Below, piece after piece: positions 1 through 12,600 of a stretch of DNA of 64,000 bases. Within the stretch, counting starts at the first letter, position 1; each line of letters begins with the position of its first letter. This DNA comes from Marsupella aquatica. Its lineage: Eukaryota; Marchantiophyta. The stretch covers positions 9,982,001 to 10,046,000 of the forward strand of contig OZ316896.1 of assembly GCA_973895155.1 (NCBI GenBank), read 5' to 3'. The notes under the pieces were generated by a model. It did no database searches, was not told the DNA's origin, and saw only the letters and a list, made by a program, of their open reading frames with translations. The translations under genes and the position numbers were made by a program.

Positions 1-3000
1 CTATACTTTCTCGCATGTGATGTGTCATTTTTGTGGAAGTGAAACCCCCAAGAAACCCCCCAAAACTTCTTTGAAGTTTGCACTGAAATTGCAAGGCAAG
101 AATTTTTTGAAAATATATCAATTAAAAAGGCGTCTATCAGTGAGTATTGTACACAGCAGGCACATCAAACTGAATATTTAAATTTTTTTGTATGGCTGCT
201 ACAAAGCCACTACTCTTCATTGTTGATCATCCGCAATCTTCATTGGAATGACTTGGAGTGAAAAGAATTTTTTTTAAGTTCTTTTTCTCAATTATTTCTA
301 GCAATTCTGCCTGCTGCATGTCTCAATTTTAATGTTCCAGACTTTTGGATTCTGACCCTTCTAAAGGGTCTCTCTAGCTAATATTCTGCACTTCTGGATT
401 TTGCACTTAGAGAGAGATGCATGTATTAGTGTTGGGTGGGTATACTATTGGCAAGGTATAGCATCCAGGTAAAGCTAGGTATTAAATTTTGATATATCTT
501 GTGTAATACCTTACCTGGCAGGTATCCTCTCTTCCTATATCCACCTATATACCCGACCTGGAAAATCTATACCTATATTAATACCTATACATTCCATGCA
601 TGTCTAGAGGGAGGTATACGCCAGGTATTGAATTATGAAAAAATACTAAAAGTAGGTGTAAGGGTTTGGGGAAGGAGTACTTGAGGAGGTGCCTCTCTCT
701 CTCTATCACATTATTTATCACAAAAAAGACAAAAACTTATATGGTATAGGTGTTAGTAAGGGTTTTAGGAGGTTGTAGGGGAGGTGCCTCCCTCCCTAGG
801 CTAGCTTGGGAGTGTACAAAAGTGCAGTTTTTGGCTAGATAGTTCCTTGAAATTCCTCGCTCCCACTTGAATGCAAGCCACATTGAATGCAAGCACACAT
901 TCTCAATTTCTGGTGTGTTGACATACCTTCAACGACATAGGCTTGGGTTGGAAAATCTTGAGATGTTGTGATGATCTTCAAGAATTGGCCAGACGATTGT
1001 AAGGTGGACATGTACAATCTTGGAGAGTACTGGTGACATTGGTGACAGAAGGCGATATCATTATTTGATGCTGCCAAGGATGAGTTGGTTGATGCGGGAT
1101 TGCTGGAGGATGAGCATTGACTAGCACTTATTATTTGTTATGGAGGTTGTCCCTAAAGTCAAAGCATAGTTGTATCACCAAGTGTTATATGCATATTGTG
1201 CACGTTAAAGGTGACTATGTTTTTATTTATTTATAATTTTAGGCCCAACTACTTGTTCTTTGAACGTGAATAGCAGGGAGGACAATAAAATTGTCACCAA
1301 ATATATTTCTTCTCCACATTTCTTTAAGGTTAAAGAAATGATAAACAAACCACCATGCATGTCATTTTAATAATCATGCATACATACTCGTTTCTAGGGA
1401 CATTGATCCCTCTTTCTATGCACATATTTTCTATGCACATATGTTATGGTGGGGCTATCTTGGAACTCATTTTTAATATAAATAGAAATCATGATAAAAT
1501 GCATGTATAATTATCATTTGTTATACATCATTCATAGTCATGATTTTCACATCGACATGATGAGACATGGAGTTACGGTCTAGAGGCTTTACTCTAGAAG
1601 CTAGGCCGCAAGTCTAGCTTATAGTTGGCTCTTTATAAGTAAAAATATTTGAGTAACTTGATTTTCAATTTCTGCTAAGTAAGTATTATGAGTCTTAGTT
1701 TGCTATACCTTTACCTATACCCTTAATACCCCAGTGCCTGTCCTAAATTCTATACCTATACCAGGTCTACAATCTGAGAATTTGTTTTCTTACATATCTC
1801 TATATCTTGAAAACATTTGGGAACCTTACATTAATATCAGTTCAATACCATACCTTGCCAGCTAGGGATGTAAGCTACACCTTTACCTGCCGGGTATAAG
1901 GCTTGGTATAAGGAAAACCGAGATATATGCTTAGTAGACCCCCTTTGAGAACAAGTTTGCTAAATGAACCCCCTCTAATTTTTCTCCAATCTGGACGGTT
2001 GATGGACCTTTCGATCTCAGATCTGGACTGTTGATGGACCTCAGGGGGTCAATCAAGTAACAAGTTTCATTTTGGGGGTTGATCAAGCAAATACCTCAAG
2101 GAAAACCCTATTCCTGCAGGCCGACTGTACCACCTGATGAGGTGGCCCTAAACTTTGGCCAAAACTGCACTCTCCACTCTTTTGTAAAAGAGTGGAAAGC
2201 TATAAGTGAACCCCACCTCCGGGTGGCATCTGTGTCAGACAATTATTTGTGTCAAAAATAATGAACACATTGAAGTCCTTACACTTGCTTACACCTGGCC
2301 GGGCCCACTCATCTGGTCTACCATTTGACACATAGTCTGGTCCATGCTCTGTTTCCCTCATGCTTATTATTATTTCAATAGTAGGGTGGGCAGCAGCCCC
2401 GGCATCAGCCTCCCTAATTACAAGGGCTGCATTGATTAGGGTCAAAGTTGCCTCTTTCCTCGTTCTCCATTAGAGCAATCAAAACTACAAAGAGAAAAAT
2501 CATGAAGGGCATTAACAATAAGATAAGGCTGGTCCTGATTAGAAGGCATTCTGGAATATTATACCCCCAATCGGAGGGCTTTAGCCCAAGTTTGTAGGGA
2601 AGTTACGGCCCACAATGTGGGTATCCAGAATGTCAACTTAAAAACTTGAGTGACTTTTGGAAAAAACCCAAAAAAAGTAAACTCCCTGAACTTAAGGTCA
2701 TTTAATTGTAAAGAAATAAGAAGTAAAGCCAGGATTTTAGGCCAATTTTTGTCTTAAATGGTAAAACTGTTTGTAATTCGAGTTACATGTGCCTAGATTG
2801 ATGGATCAGTGCATAATTTTCTCCTCGGAGGAAGGCGTGTATTGTAGAAAACTAGCCTGTCTGATTGTAACCCCTTCCTTGAACGTAAATAGGGAGGAGG
2901 AGCAAAGAAAGGGATCCACACAATGCCATGTAGGATGGTAAACTTGTATCATACCAGCTGGATTACCTGTTCCTTGAACATAATTAGAGATGAGATGAGA

Positions 3001-4317
3001 TGAGATGAGAAAAAAATTGCCTTACAGAAAACACCATTCCATGCTAGTTACTGTTCATCTTTAACTGCCCCCATCCATGTTTTTTCTTTATCTGGTTTCA
3101 CTTTCACTTCCATGTATGCCCTCAGTTAAAGTCAAGGCCTGCAGGCTTCACTCTAGACAGTATACTTGGAGAATAGCCTAAGATGGCATGTTAATTAGTT
3201 AGAGAAATGGTATCAAAAGCACAAATCTAAAACCCAAGAGCTTCAAAATACAAACAATTTAAAACTCATGAAAAGTCTTAACTCATACACTAACCCCTAA
3301 GAGTACATTGTTAGACTTAACCCCCAGCAAACAGTCCAGGGCTTTACTTCAAGTTTTGAGGGGCTATTATTGCTGGTAATGCTCTCTTAAGAGTAGCTTG
3401 GTTCACCTAAAAGCCTAAGCAATTTACTATTAAAACTACTTTCACTACATGCAAGTATAGTAAAAGATAGGAGAATTTGACAAGGCCCCTTAAAAATTTG
3501 GACAGTTCCTTTTCCATAAAATACTGTAAACACAAAGACAACACTCACAAAATCAGTAAATTCAAAGAAGCAGGGACAGCTGTTCTCAAAGCAGGGCCAG
3601 CCCCTTGCCGCATGTCCTTAATGCCTTGATTTTGCATTTTCTCTTTGTAATTTTCACGGCATTTATGAAGAAGAATCCACAGCCAAATATGAATTTGCTC
3701 ATCATGATAATTCTCCCTTACTCTTATTAAATTAGGACAAACACAAATCTCTTAGGCCTTTAAGTATCTAGTTCAATGGTGTTGGCAAGGCCTTGTGTCC
3801 CATAAAGCCCCCCAAAATAAGAGCCATGGCTCTAGTTTTGATCGAGGGGCTATTATTGCCCATAGTGGGGATATTATACACTTATAGGCCTATGAGATTT
3901 TTATTTCTCATAATGTTAGTAAATGTAGAGGAGAATCTTCCCAATGAGCTTATCCAAACCTTTACATGTGCATTTTTCTCTCGAAATCCCCAAAAACTTA
4001 CACAGGAAAAACTCACCCAAGTTATAAGTTATTGCACTCAAGGCACTCAGCACTTTACTATACTTCGGTAGTCAAATACCCCTTCTTTGAACTCAAATAT
4101 AGATGAGGACAAAAAAACTGAAAAGCTGCCCAACCTTGACCAAGTAACTTCCCTAAATAGCTGGTATGGGCATCTGACACCTGACGATTGAAATCTTCAA
4201 AACCTAGCAACAAAACCCAGTAAGGAATTGAGTACTGTATAATCTTTTCCTTACACAGATCCACTAACCAAAAAACCCCATTCTTCAAAAACCCAATAGC
4301 ACCAGTGCGTGGGTTTG

Positions 4318-4384
4318 ACATTTTGCATTTTCTTTACTAGGTTTAGTCATTGACTTTTTGCATTTTCTTTACTAGGTTTAGTCA
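4318..4384. repeat. Tandem duplication, about 35 bp x2
   Basis: The words 'ttttgcattttctttac' and 'taggtttagtca' appear twice back to back, starting near 4320 and 4355. The two copies are almost identical, so this is a recent local duplication in non-coding DNA. Confidence 0.75.
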
Positions 4385-4420
4385 ACACCTTCTTAGAGGT
4401 GACAAATCCAGGCTGGGTTG

Positions 4421-4600
4421 GAGATGCTCTACTGTAGTGCCTTTGGATGCCAAATAATAATTGATTTGCAGATGCTATAATGTCCATCTTTGGATATCAA
4501 TAATTGGTTGGGAAATGCTCTAATGTCCAAGCTTTCGACATCAATAATTGGTTTGGAAATGCTCTCATGTCCAAGCTTTAGACATCAATAATTGGTGAGC
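4421..4600. repeat. Tandem repeat, 44-48 bp, about 4 copies
   Basis: The repeated core is 'aaatgctctaatgtcca' followed by 'catcaataattggtt'. Units begin near 4423, 4471, 4514 and 4558 (spacing 48, 44, 45). The first copy is the most diverged. No coding frame runs through it. Confidence 0.75.
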
Positions 4601-5040
4601 ACAGAAAGGAGCTCATTTCATTTCTCATCCCCATTGATGGTATGTATTTGTTACTCTTGGCTCGAGTCACGATCCAGAGTCTTCACTCTAGACAATAGCC
4701 TTTATTGAATCTGGAATCGAGAATTGATAGATAGATACATAGGCGATAGAGCGATACAAAGTTGAAGATAGAGAGATTCAAAGAGAGATTCTTGTTGCGT
4801 AGTCACACTTCTCCACCACGTCGTTGGAGTTGAGCCTCAGATGGCGTCAATTGGGCTGCACTCCCTTGTATATTATATTATTACTTCAACCTGCTCGCCC
4901 GCCACCACTGACTAGATTCAACTTATCGTCTGGATGCTAGTGGGGGCCAGCATTCACGGGCAGGTCTCGCATCGTGACCATGAATTCTCTCATTGAACCC
5001 ATCTGCCTTTTTTTAGTGGCAGGTCTGGTTTGAGAGTCAA

Positions 5041-6690
5041 CTTCAGAAGCGTTCAAAACCACAATGGAAAGTCAAACTTCAGACAGAATGACAGACCGTG
5101 TGGAGGAGTGATAACTATCCTGTACATAGGGAAGTGATCCCACATGAGAAGACAACATTTGAGAATCTTCAAATCTGGCTTGATCTGCTTCCGCGAAATT
5201 ACAGTTTCGCTGGTTGAAGCTTGATGAAGGTCCAGAGCACGGTCAACAGAGAGGTAAGCCAGGAACATGTAACATGTTGGGAGGTCACAAGTTGGGCCTC
5301 AAGTAACATCGTTAGCAGTCAAATTCCTTGTGAGTGGGCGCTACTGTAACAACGAATCGTTCTGTTGAAGAGGACTTTTTGTTCGTGACCGTGTGTTCGT
5401 TTTTTGCCTTGAAAAATCTTTTTGAAGACTGTGTTCGTTCTCCTTTTGCTGCAAGTCAACCACCTGCCGATAGCGTCAAAGCTCTAGCTGGGGACTTTTT
5501 AATTATAATTAACAGTCTTGAGTCCTTTTTTGGGTTACTGGTTTTTTCTTCGCTCGTTTTGACAACAGCAGCCCCGTTTGCGTGGCTGGTGCTTTCCAGG
5601 TAATGCGGGGCGTCAACTGTTCCAAACTTTCAGCTGATGAACTGCTTTCCGATCGAAATTCATTTGTTCGATCAAGCGTGTCCGTTGCCAAGTTGTGGAA
5701 CCCAGATCATGTCGATCTACTAGGATCGGATCGATGCCGTGAGCAGTCAGCACCGTCTCTCCAGGGGAAAGAGGGAATCTCGGGAAGCTAAAGATTGATG
5801 GCACTGGTTTAATTTGAGCGCTCCCAACATTTAACTATTGTACTGCAGAGTTTGCACTCTCATCAGCTGCACCATTGCAAACCAACTGTTGCAGGAGAAG
5901 AGAATCAGCACGGGCGGTGCAGTAGAAGCTGGCCTTCCTCAGCTAACATAGCTTCCGAGTATGGACAATTGCACATTGTTTGGCAGTGAATGATTTCGTA
6001 GAGGCCAATAGGTGGAGGTACGAGGCAGGGAGGGTCATGGGATGATGCACTTCACGTTTTGGTTCGAGTAATCTCGAGCGCAGACACAGTGAAGAGCTTT
6101 TCATAGACTATGGCAGCGGGGGATACCGAGGCAGGGTGATGAGATACATAATTTCAAAGCTTGTTCGGTTTGCTGCGAGCGGGTTGAGCAGGGAAGGTCG
6201 CCAGCTTTTACGCTAGGAGGGATCTAGGGTTTTCAATCCCATCGCTACTCTTTTGACCAGTGTAATTGGGCTGGATCATGGAGACGTGGAGTTCTCGGGC
6301 AAGGATTTCCTCCAAAGAAGAGATTTCCATTGGAAGCAGGATCAGGATGATGGGATCTGGAGTATTGAACGTAATCGTTGCACAAGCGAACGGAGCAGAC
6401 GGAGCCAAGGAATTGTGCTGTGCTTCATCGTTTGAGGCCTCCTGAATGTTGCAGGGCGAAAGGGCCCATGGTCTGTCTGGTGACGTGCGGATGCATGCTT
6501 TGGGTCTTACGGAAACTTGAATACCTTCGGTGAGCTGCTGACGGACTTAATGGCAGCTCTTCGATTCGTACTAGAGGACAGCGGTGGGAACGCTCCTGAC
6601 AATGGCCACTGGTACGAAATTTTCGGTGGGATAATTTTCAGGGTGGTGAAGGGTGAGTGAACATGTTAGAGGAGCGAGTGGAACGAAATC
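5041..6690 (+). promoter_or_regulatory. Upstream region of the receptor-kinase gene
   Basis: This 1.6-kb stretch lies directly upstream of the signal-peptide ATG at 6691. It differs in texture from the AT-rich repeats to the left and holds only short unrecognised frames (for example 5334-5603 and 6253-6435). It presumably contains promoter and 5' UTR, but I cannot point to a specific TATA box or transcription start. Confidence 0.35.
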
Positions 6691-9600
6691 ATGCAGTATC
6701 GGGAGGCCTTCGTGGTTTTACTGATATTATTTAGCATGCTTGGGTCCCTCCATGGAGACAACAGCTCCGATTTCTTACGAACGATACAGGATGAAGTGAG
6801 AACAATTGCTATGGGAGCACAAGACAACTATGCCAATACTTGCGGTAGATAATTAATCTTACCTTGACTGCTCGCTCATTCTCGATTGTGACTAGAATGA
6901 TTGGACCTCGCAAGTTTGTTCTCGTTAGCGATTTTTGTGTTGTTAGCATCTTCTCAGCCCTGACTTAATTGCTAGATGCAAAATCAATCATCGACGGGTA
7001 CGTAGAGCTAATGGATCTGGGATGACTGATGACCGTGTCCACTGCTTTTACAGAACTCGTGAGCACATGCCTCTCATCGCAAAATTGTTCAAGATTGGAA
7101 TGCTATCCGCTTGAAAATCAGAGCAGCGAGACAATGTGTGTATACGTTAACTATAACAAGTTGTGTAACACGACAGGAGCACCTTGCAACAGTACTATCG
7201 CGGCTAATTTCCTTAAAGGTTACGTCAGGTGAGTTGCCCACATTAAGTGGAGCAGATCGCGCTTGAATTGGTTAAAAGCTCATCGGTATTCGACGTGAAT
7301 CATATTGGATAGTATGTGTTTCATTCTATGTTGAATAATTCCCAATGCGTGACCACAATGCGTGACCACAGCTCGAAAAGTTCAGGGGCATTGTTTCGTG
7401 AACCCAGGAAGAGACTCTTCAAGAGAGCAATCCCGCAGACGCTGACCGATGAATGCTGAAAACTACACGCTCCATGTCTGCAGGACTCCACCGCTTGGCT
7501 TCTCAGCGCAAGAACGAGAAATATACTTAGGAAATACGATCTGTACCCAACGAAATCTTGACCACACATTCGTCAGAGTGAATAACACGCTAAGAAGCAA
7601 CTCTAGCGTTAATTACTTCTACCAGCTCTATTTCGGTGCTGTCGACGGCTCATTTCGCTACTATCCTGGAAGAGTAAGTTTACTTAATGTTGCGCGGGCC
7701 ATCTATAGAGTCGTACGTATTAATTGTAAGAAAGTTTTTAGATGTGAGCTTTTCGACACGGATGTTACTAGTTGTCGTGTCTTGACGTGTCCGGCCTGAT
7801 CGACAGCTCATTGCTTTGTCAGGAACTTCTCAGCGCCGATTGTGGCCAGTATGACCCTCGAATACGACCATGGTAGTTAGCTCTGAACCTTTGAATTGCT
7901 TATGTACTCGAATGTACTAGTATGTGTTAATGTCGTTAGAATACTCTAATGTAGCCCTGTTGAATTCTGTTCTAGACAATATATGGTTACTTATTTTCTC
8001 TTGAACTTGTACGAGAAAGCTCGATTTCATAGCTTATATCCTTTCATGCATTATGCAGGTACATTGGAGCTATATCCGTTCTCAAAGACGTGGTTGTGCT
8101 AATTGATACTGGGACGGCTATGCAACAATATGTTAATTTTCTAGATACCACGACGTCATTGCTTCAAACAACCACATCGATGATGAGGTTGTTTGTGCAA
8201 ACTCTCGCGTCAGGAGACCGAGTTACAGTACTGCCAGTCAACGGGTCTGGCAGTTATCCAGGACAGAGCCAATATTATCAGGTAATTTGATAACTGCTTA
8301 CAGAATGTAGCACATTATTTAGAAACCCTGTTTCCTTTGTATTAGAGGTTATCTTTATAAAAATTGGAAAGCCGCGTACACCTGGAACTCGAGCGTTTAA
8401 CATGAAAATTGCCTGCTACTTTGTGCCCAATTTCCAGTATAATGTTCCAGCCAACCTGGCTCTGGATCCCACGGTCCCTGCTTTCCAAGGACTGCTCTCC
8501 TATATAAGCGGTTCAACATTCTCTGGAACCGGAGCGAACGGCAATGGGACACCGACCAACTTCACAGACGGATTCCTCAAGGCTAATTCTACCTTCAGCA
8601 ACTCCTCACCCACTAACTCCATGAAGGTGCAGAGCTTACACTCATATTGTGGATTGGTGGTGAAACAAAATTTCTGTAGCTGTCAATCCTTTTCATACCA
8701 TTAGTTTGATTTTGAGAGGTCATTTGAGGAATGATTTTATGAGCGCGCTCTTGTTGCAAGGCAATCAATGTACTTTCGTTTTAAGATTTAGGAACCTGCC
8801 GATTCTTCTACGTGCAGATTGTAATTCTCATCACGAATAGCAAGAGCAATAATATTCCTCACCGCGGTGATCGCTCTGCAGCGGATGCGCTGAAGAAAAT
8901 AGGGTCGCAGTTGTTTGTGTACGACTTGAGTCCTGGTGCAACGTTTTGGGGCACATATGCTTGTCTAGACGGGGAAATGCAGAGCTTCTTTTCTGTCAAT
9001 CCTCTGCTCTTCATGAGTTCATATTTCAGCTTTTTGGCTAGCGCTCGTGTTGCAGCCAATAGTGGCAAAGCCATGCCCTTCTGGCAGAACCCTTACAACG
9101 ATGCCAGTGAGCTTGGGCAGGTCATCACGGTTGCGTATCCTGGTATGCTCCAAGTTGAAACTCTTTCGAAACATATGTCCATTCCTATTTGAACTTTTGA
9201 AGTACCTCATGGGATGGTATCCTTTTGACAATAGTAGCTTAATTAAATAAATGTGGCGCTTTCCATCCTCTCGAAGTAACGGTTTGCAACTTGATTGACC
9301 TTTTCAGCAATTTCTTCCGACGGACAGTTGATTGGGGTGGCTGGAATCGATGTTCAGATGGCTGGACTTGAGAGCAATCCGCTTTTCGAATCAGGCGTTG
9401 AAAGATTGTTGGCCAACAGTGCCTCTCGCTTCATTTCTCAAAATCCGAATGCAAGCGATATTGCGATATGCCAGACGGTCAGCCTTCATCTCCCTTTCTT
9501 TCAAGTTTTGTCTATTTTGACTCCATTGTTAGTGCCCTCACCCACCTCCTTCTCCTCAGTTTCCCTTTTGTTTTGAGTTGGTGATATCTTTGGCTGGCTA

Positions 9601-12600
9601 TCTAGTGTCTGACTTTCCAAAACTACACAACAAATGCCACCGAAATGCAGGACCATTTGGAAATTCAGGAAATAGTTAAGGTTTTTTATGGTAAGTCATA
9701 CTAAAAATCCAATTTGAAAAGAATTCAAAGCCCAGACAAAGCAAGGGCTTTTGTTCTGCTGATCCTCATGGACTGGGTCAAATGAGCCAACCAGGCTACA
9801 CCAGAAAGAAAAATTGTGACCCATTGCTTTAGAATGGTGCTTCACTTTTGTGAAGCAGTCCCAGGTAGTTTTTCTTTGTGTCCCAATTAATTTATTTATA
9901 TGCTGTTGGTTTTTGGCAGACTTGTGTTGAAGACTTGTGAATTCATTAGTACATCTTTTGGATCTCTGTTTAATCTCAAAGTTTTCCAGCATGCTCTTTG
10001 ATATCCAATCTATTCTATATGATCAAATATATATACCAATAAGCCAACTACCCACAAAAGTTTCACTTTTGTGAAGGACTTCCCTTCCTAAGTAGTTTGG
10101 GCATGAGCAACAAGCTACCACTTTTGGAAAAGACACTTCACTTGTGTGAGGACCCCCTGAATAGTTTGGAGATGAACAGTTAATTACCACACCACCGGGT
10201 AAATTAATCAAAACCAGCTGCAAACGATAAGGAGCCGATTTAATTTACAGGTCACATTTCAGTCAAAAAGCATAAACGATGCCACCTGAGTCTTTGAGAT
10301 GTTCTGTGCTAGTCCATATTAGCTTTGGATATCCATCCAGCCCTAACAGCAAACCCCTTGGTTCATTCTACCTTTATTTACGTTCACGTCTACATTGGTT
10401 CATCCTACCTTTATTTACATTCACGTTTACATTGTAAACACTACGATAAAACTAGGGCTTTCTGTATCAAGTCTTGGAATAGGAAAATAGATAAGAATAA
10501 GAATGACAAAAAGAATTTTTTCTTTTGATATTGTAGAGCAGGAGAGGGGGCTCCATATAGTGAGACCCACAAGTGAAATGAATGCATGACTGATCATTTT
10601 TTTTCTTTGGTATCAATGGTCATTCATGCTTTTATTATCGTTCTCATTTCCTTAGTGTCTCATTATCGGACTTGTAGGTTTGAATGGAGGATTTTTAATT
10701 CATAGCTGGACTAGATTTGCCACCTGAAGTTAATTACTGCTGTTGTTATGGGTGAACATCCTACATTTCCAGTATCATTGCGTGATTGGGCTCGTCACCT
10801 TGAAATTCCATTCATCTCTAAATTTTCCGACATAGGAGATCACTGAAGCTCAAGTAGATACAGTAGGGGCGTGGCGGGAATGCTCCCCTCCACACTCTAC
10901 AACTTCCAGAATTCTTCAACTACAGATCTCTCCTCTCGAGAGCAGCAATGAGCTTGCCTTGCGATTCTGTGCTTTGGCCAACAATTCATGGCTACATCTG
11001 TCTTGCAAGATAGGTGCTGAGAGTCATCCGTAGGGTCATATTGCTACTTTCAACCAGAAGCTAGTATTTGGGTGCGTGCTTAGGCAGGCCGAATCGGGTG
11101 CTGAATTCTGTTGTGATATTACAGCTTCTCATTAGTCTTCACGTGAAACCATCTCATTTTGATTGAAGGATTCCGGAAGCAAGCAGGTTAGCTTGAGGTC
11201 TCCCCGGCCTGCTCCTTTCTAGTCTACGGACTTCAACGATTAGTCGAAAGTTGTCAGCATTTGCCCCTATTCACTCTCTGCCCTTGGCCACCCTGGCAGT
11301 CAAGTATGCCGTCCTTGCAATCATTTCAGACAACGAGATATAGGATGATTTTAAAATCTACGGGAGCGCATGGAATTTCAGTGCGTTTTATAATTGTTTG
11401 GAATTTTCTACTTGTGTGGATAGCCTGAGGGTGATGAATGATAGAGGACGTCCAATATAATGCGAGACTGGTTGGCTCGTTGTTTCTAATTGAGTCAGGA
11501 TTAGTTGCAGTTGGATGATCATCAGTTCTGCATTCTGTGAAGATTGGCATCTTCAGTTCTGCATTCTGTGAAGATAGGCTAAAGACACTGCGTTGGTTGG
11601 TTTGCCTGCAGGCGTATAAGAGCAATTGTTCGGGCGTTACACTAGGAAGTACTGCGTCGCTCTGCAATCCGACAGCGTCACCCGCATCAGACGAGCAATT
11701 GACAGCCTTGCTATGCTGTCAGTACTGCCTTGGGGGTTCAAGTGATCACCTTTCCATAGTGGTGGGTGTAGTGGTGGGTGTAGCGGTCGGGCTGCTTGTG
11801 CTGGCGGTGTTGATTTTCCTACGGAGGAGGTTGAAGCCAAGACTGGCCAGAAGCATAAGGAAAGGGCTCGCGTTAAATGATTATTCTTATGATGTGCTCC
11901 GTAAAGCCACAAATGGTTTTGCTACGAAGAACATCATTGGTAAAGGATCATTTGGGGTAGTATACAAAGCGGTTCTTGGAAGTGAAATGGTGGCGGTGAA
12001 GCAGTTGTCTAAACCAGCAGATCGAGCCAAAGATTTCGAAGCTGAGATCAAGATCCTTGGTCTTACGAGTCATTCCAATCTAGTTGAGCTGAAAGGGACG
12101 TGTTTCCGGCCCACTGAGTGCTTTCTGGTGTACGAATTGGTAGATAGCGGTGATCTGCATAGTTGGCTTTGGCCAGTAGAAAAGAAAAGCGATGCACGTG
12201 AGAGTGACAGTGAATGTCGGAGTCAGCGATTTTTGACTTGGAATAAGCGGAGAAAAATTGCCAGGGGAGTCGCCAGAGGACTGAATTATCTGCACCGTGG
12301 CCTGCAACCCAACGGGACGGTTTTTCATTTGGACATAAAACCCCGAAACATTCTGGTGGAGTACAACTTCAATCCCAAGATAGCAGACTTTGGCACTTCG
12401 CAACTCTACGAGCCGGGTTACACGTTCAAGGCAGCGTCCGTGGTTTGTGGGACGTTTGGGTACATCGCCCCCGAGGTCCTTCAAGGTCAAGTCAAGCCGA
12501 ACTCCAAGCTAGACGTGTACAGTTATGGAATGGTCTTGTTGCAGATCGTGAGTGGGCGGAAGATTAATGACCCTGAAGTGAAACCTTACTTGCTTCAGTG

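Larger units (their letters stand above)
1..5040. other. Gene-poor, repeat-rich leading segment
   Basis: I see no convincing exon here. Open frames are short and unrecognisable. Two patches rich in 'tatacct/ggtata' words (about 430-660 and 1690-1920) look like diverged copies of one sequence. Low-complexity tracts include a CT run near 690-710 and a GATGA run near 2990-3010. Three of the five copies of a dispersed TCTAGAG...CTCTAGA-type motif lie at about 1571-1600, 3140-3160 and 4665-4692. A short tandem array sits at 4421-4600. Confidence 0.6.

Noticed and set aside
12080-12490. 136-codon minus-strand frame opposite the kinase domain
   Set aside because: It is the antisense shadow of a clearly coding kinase exon; the same applies to 11637-11912 and 12625-13002.
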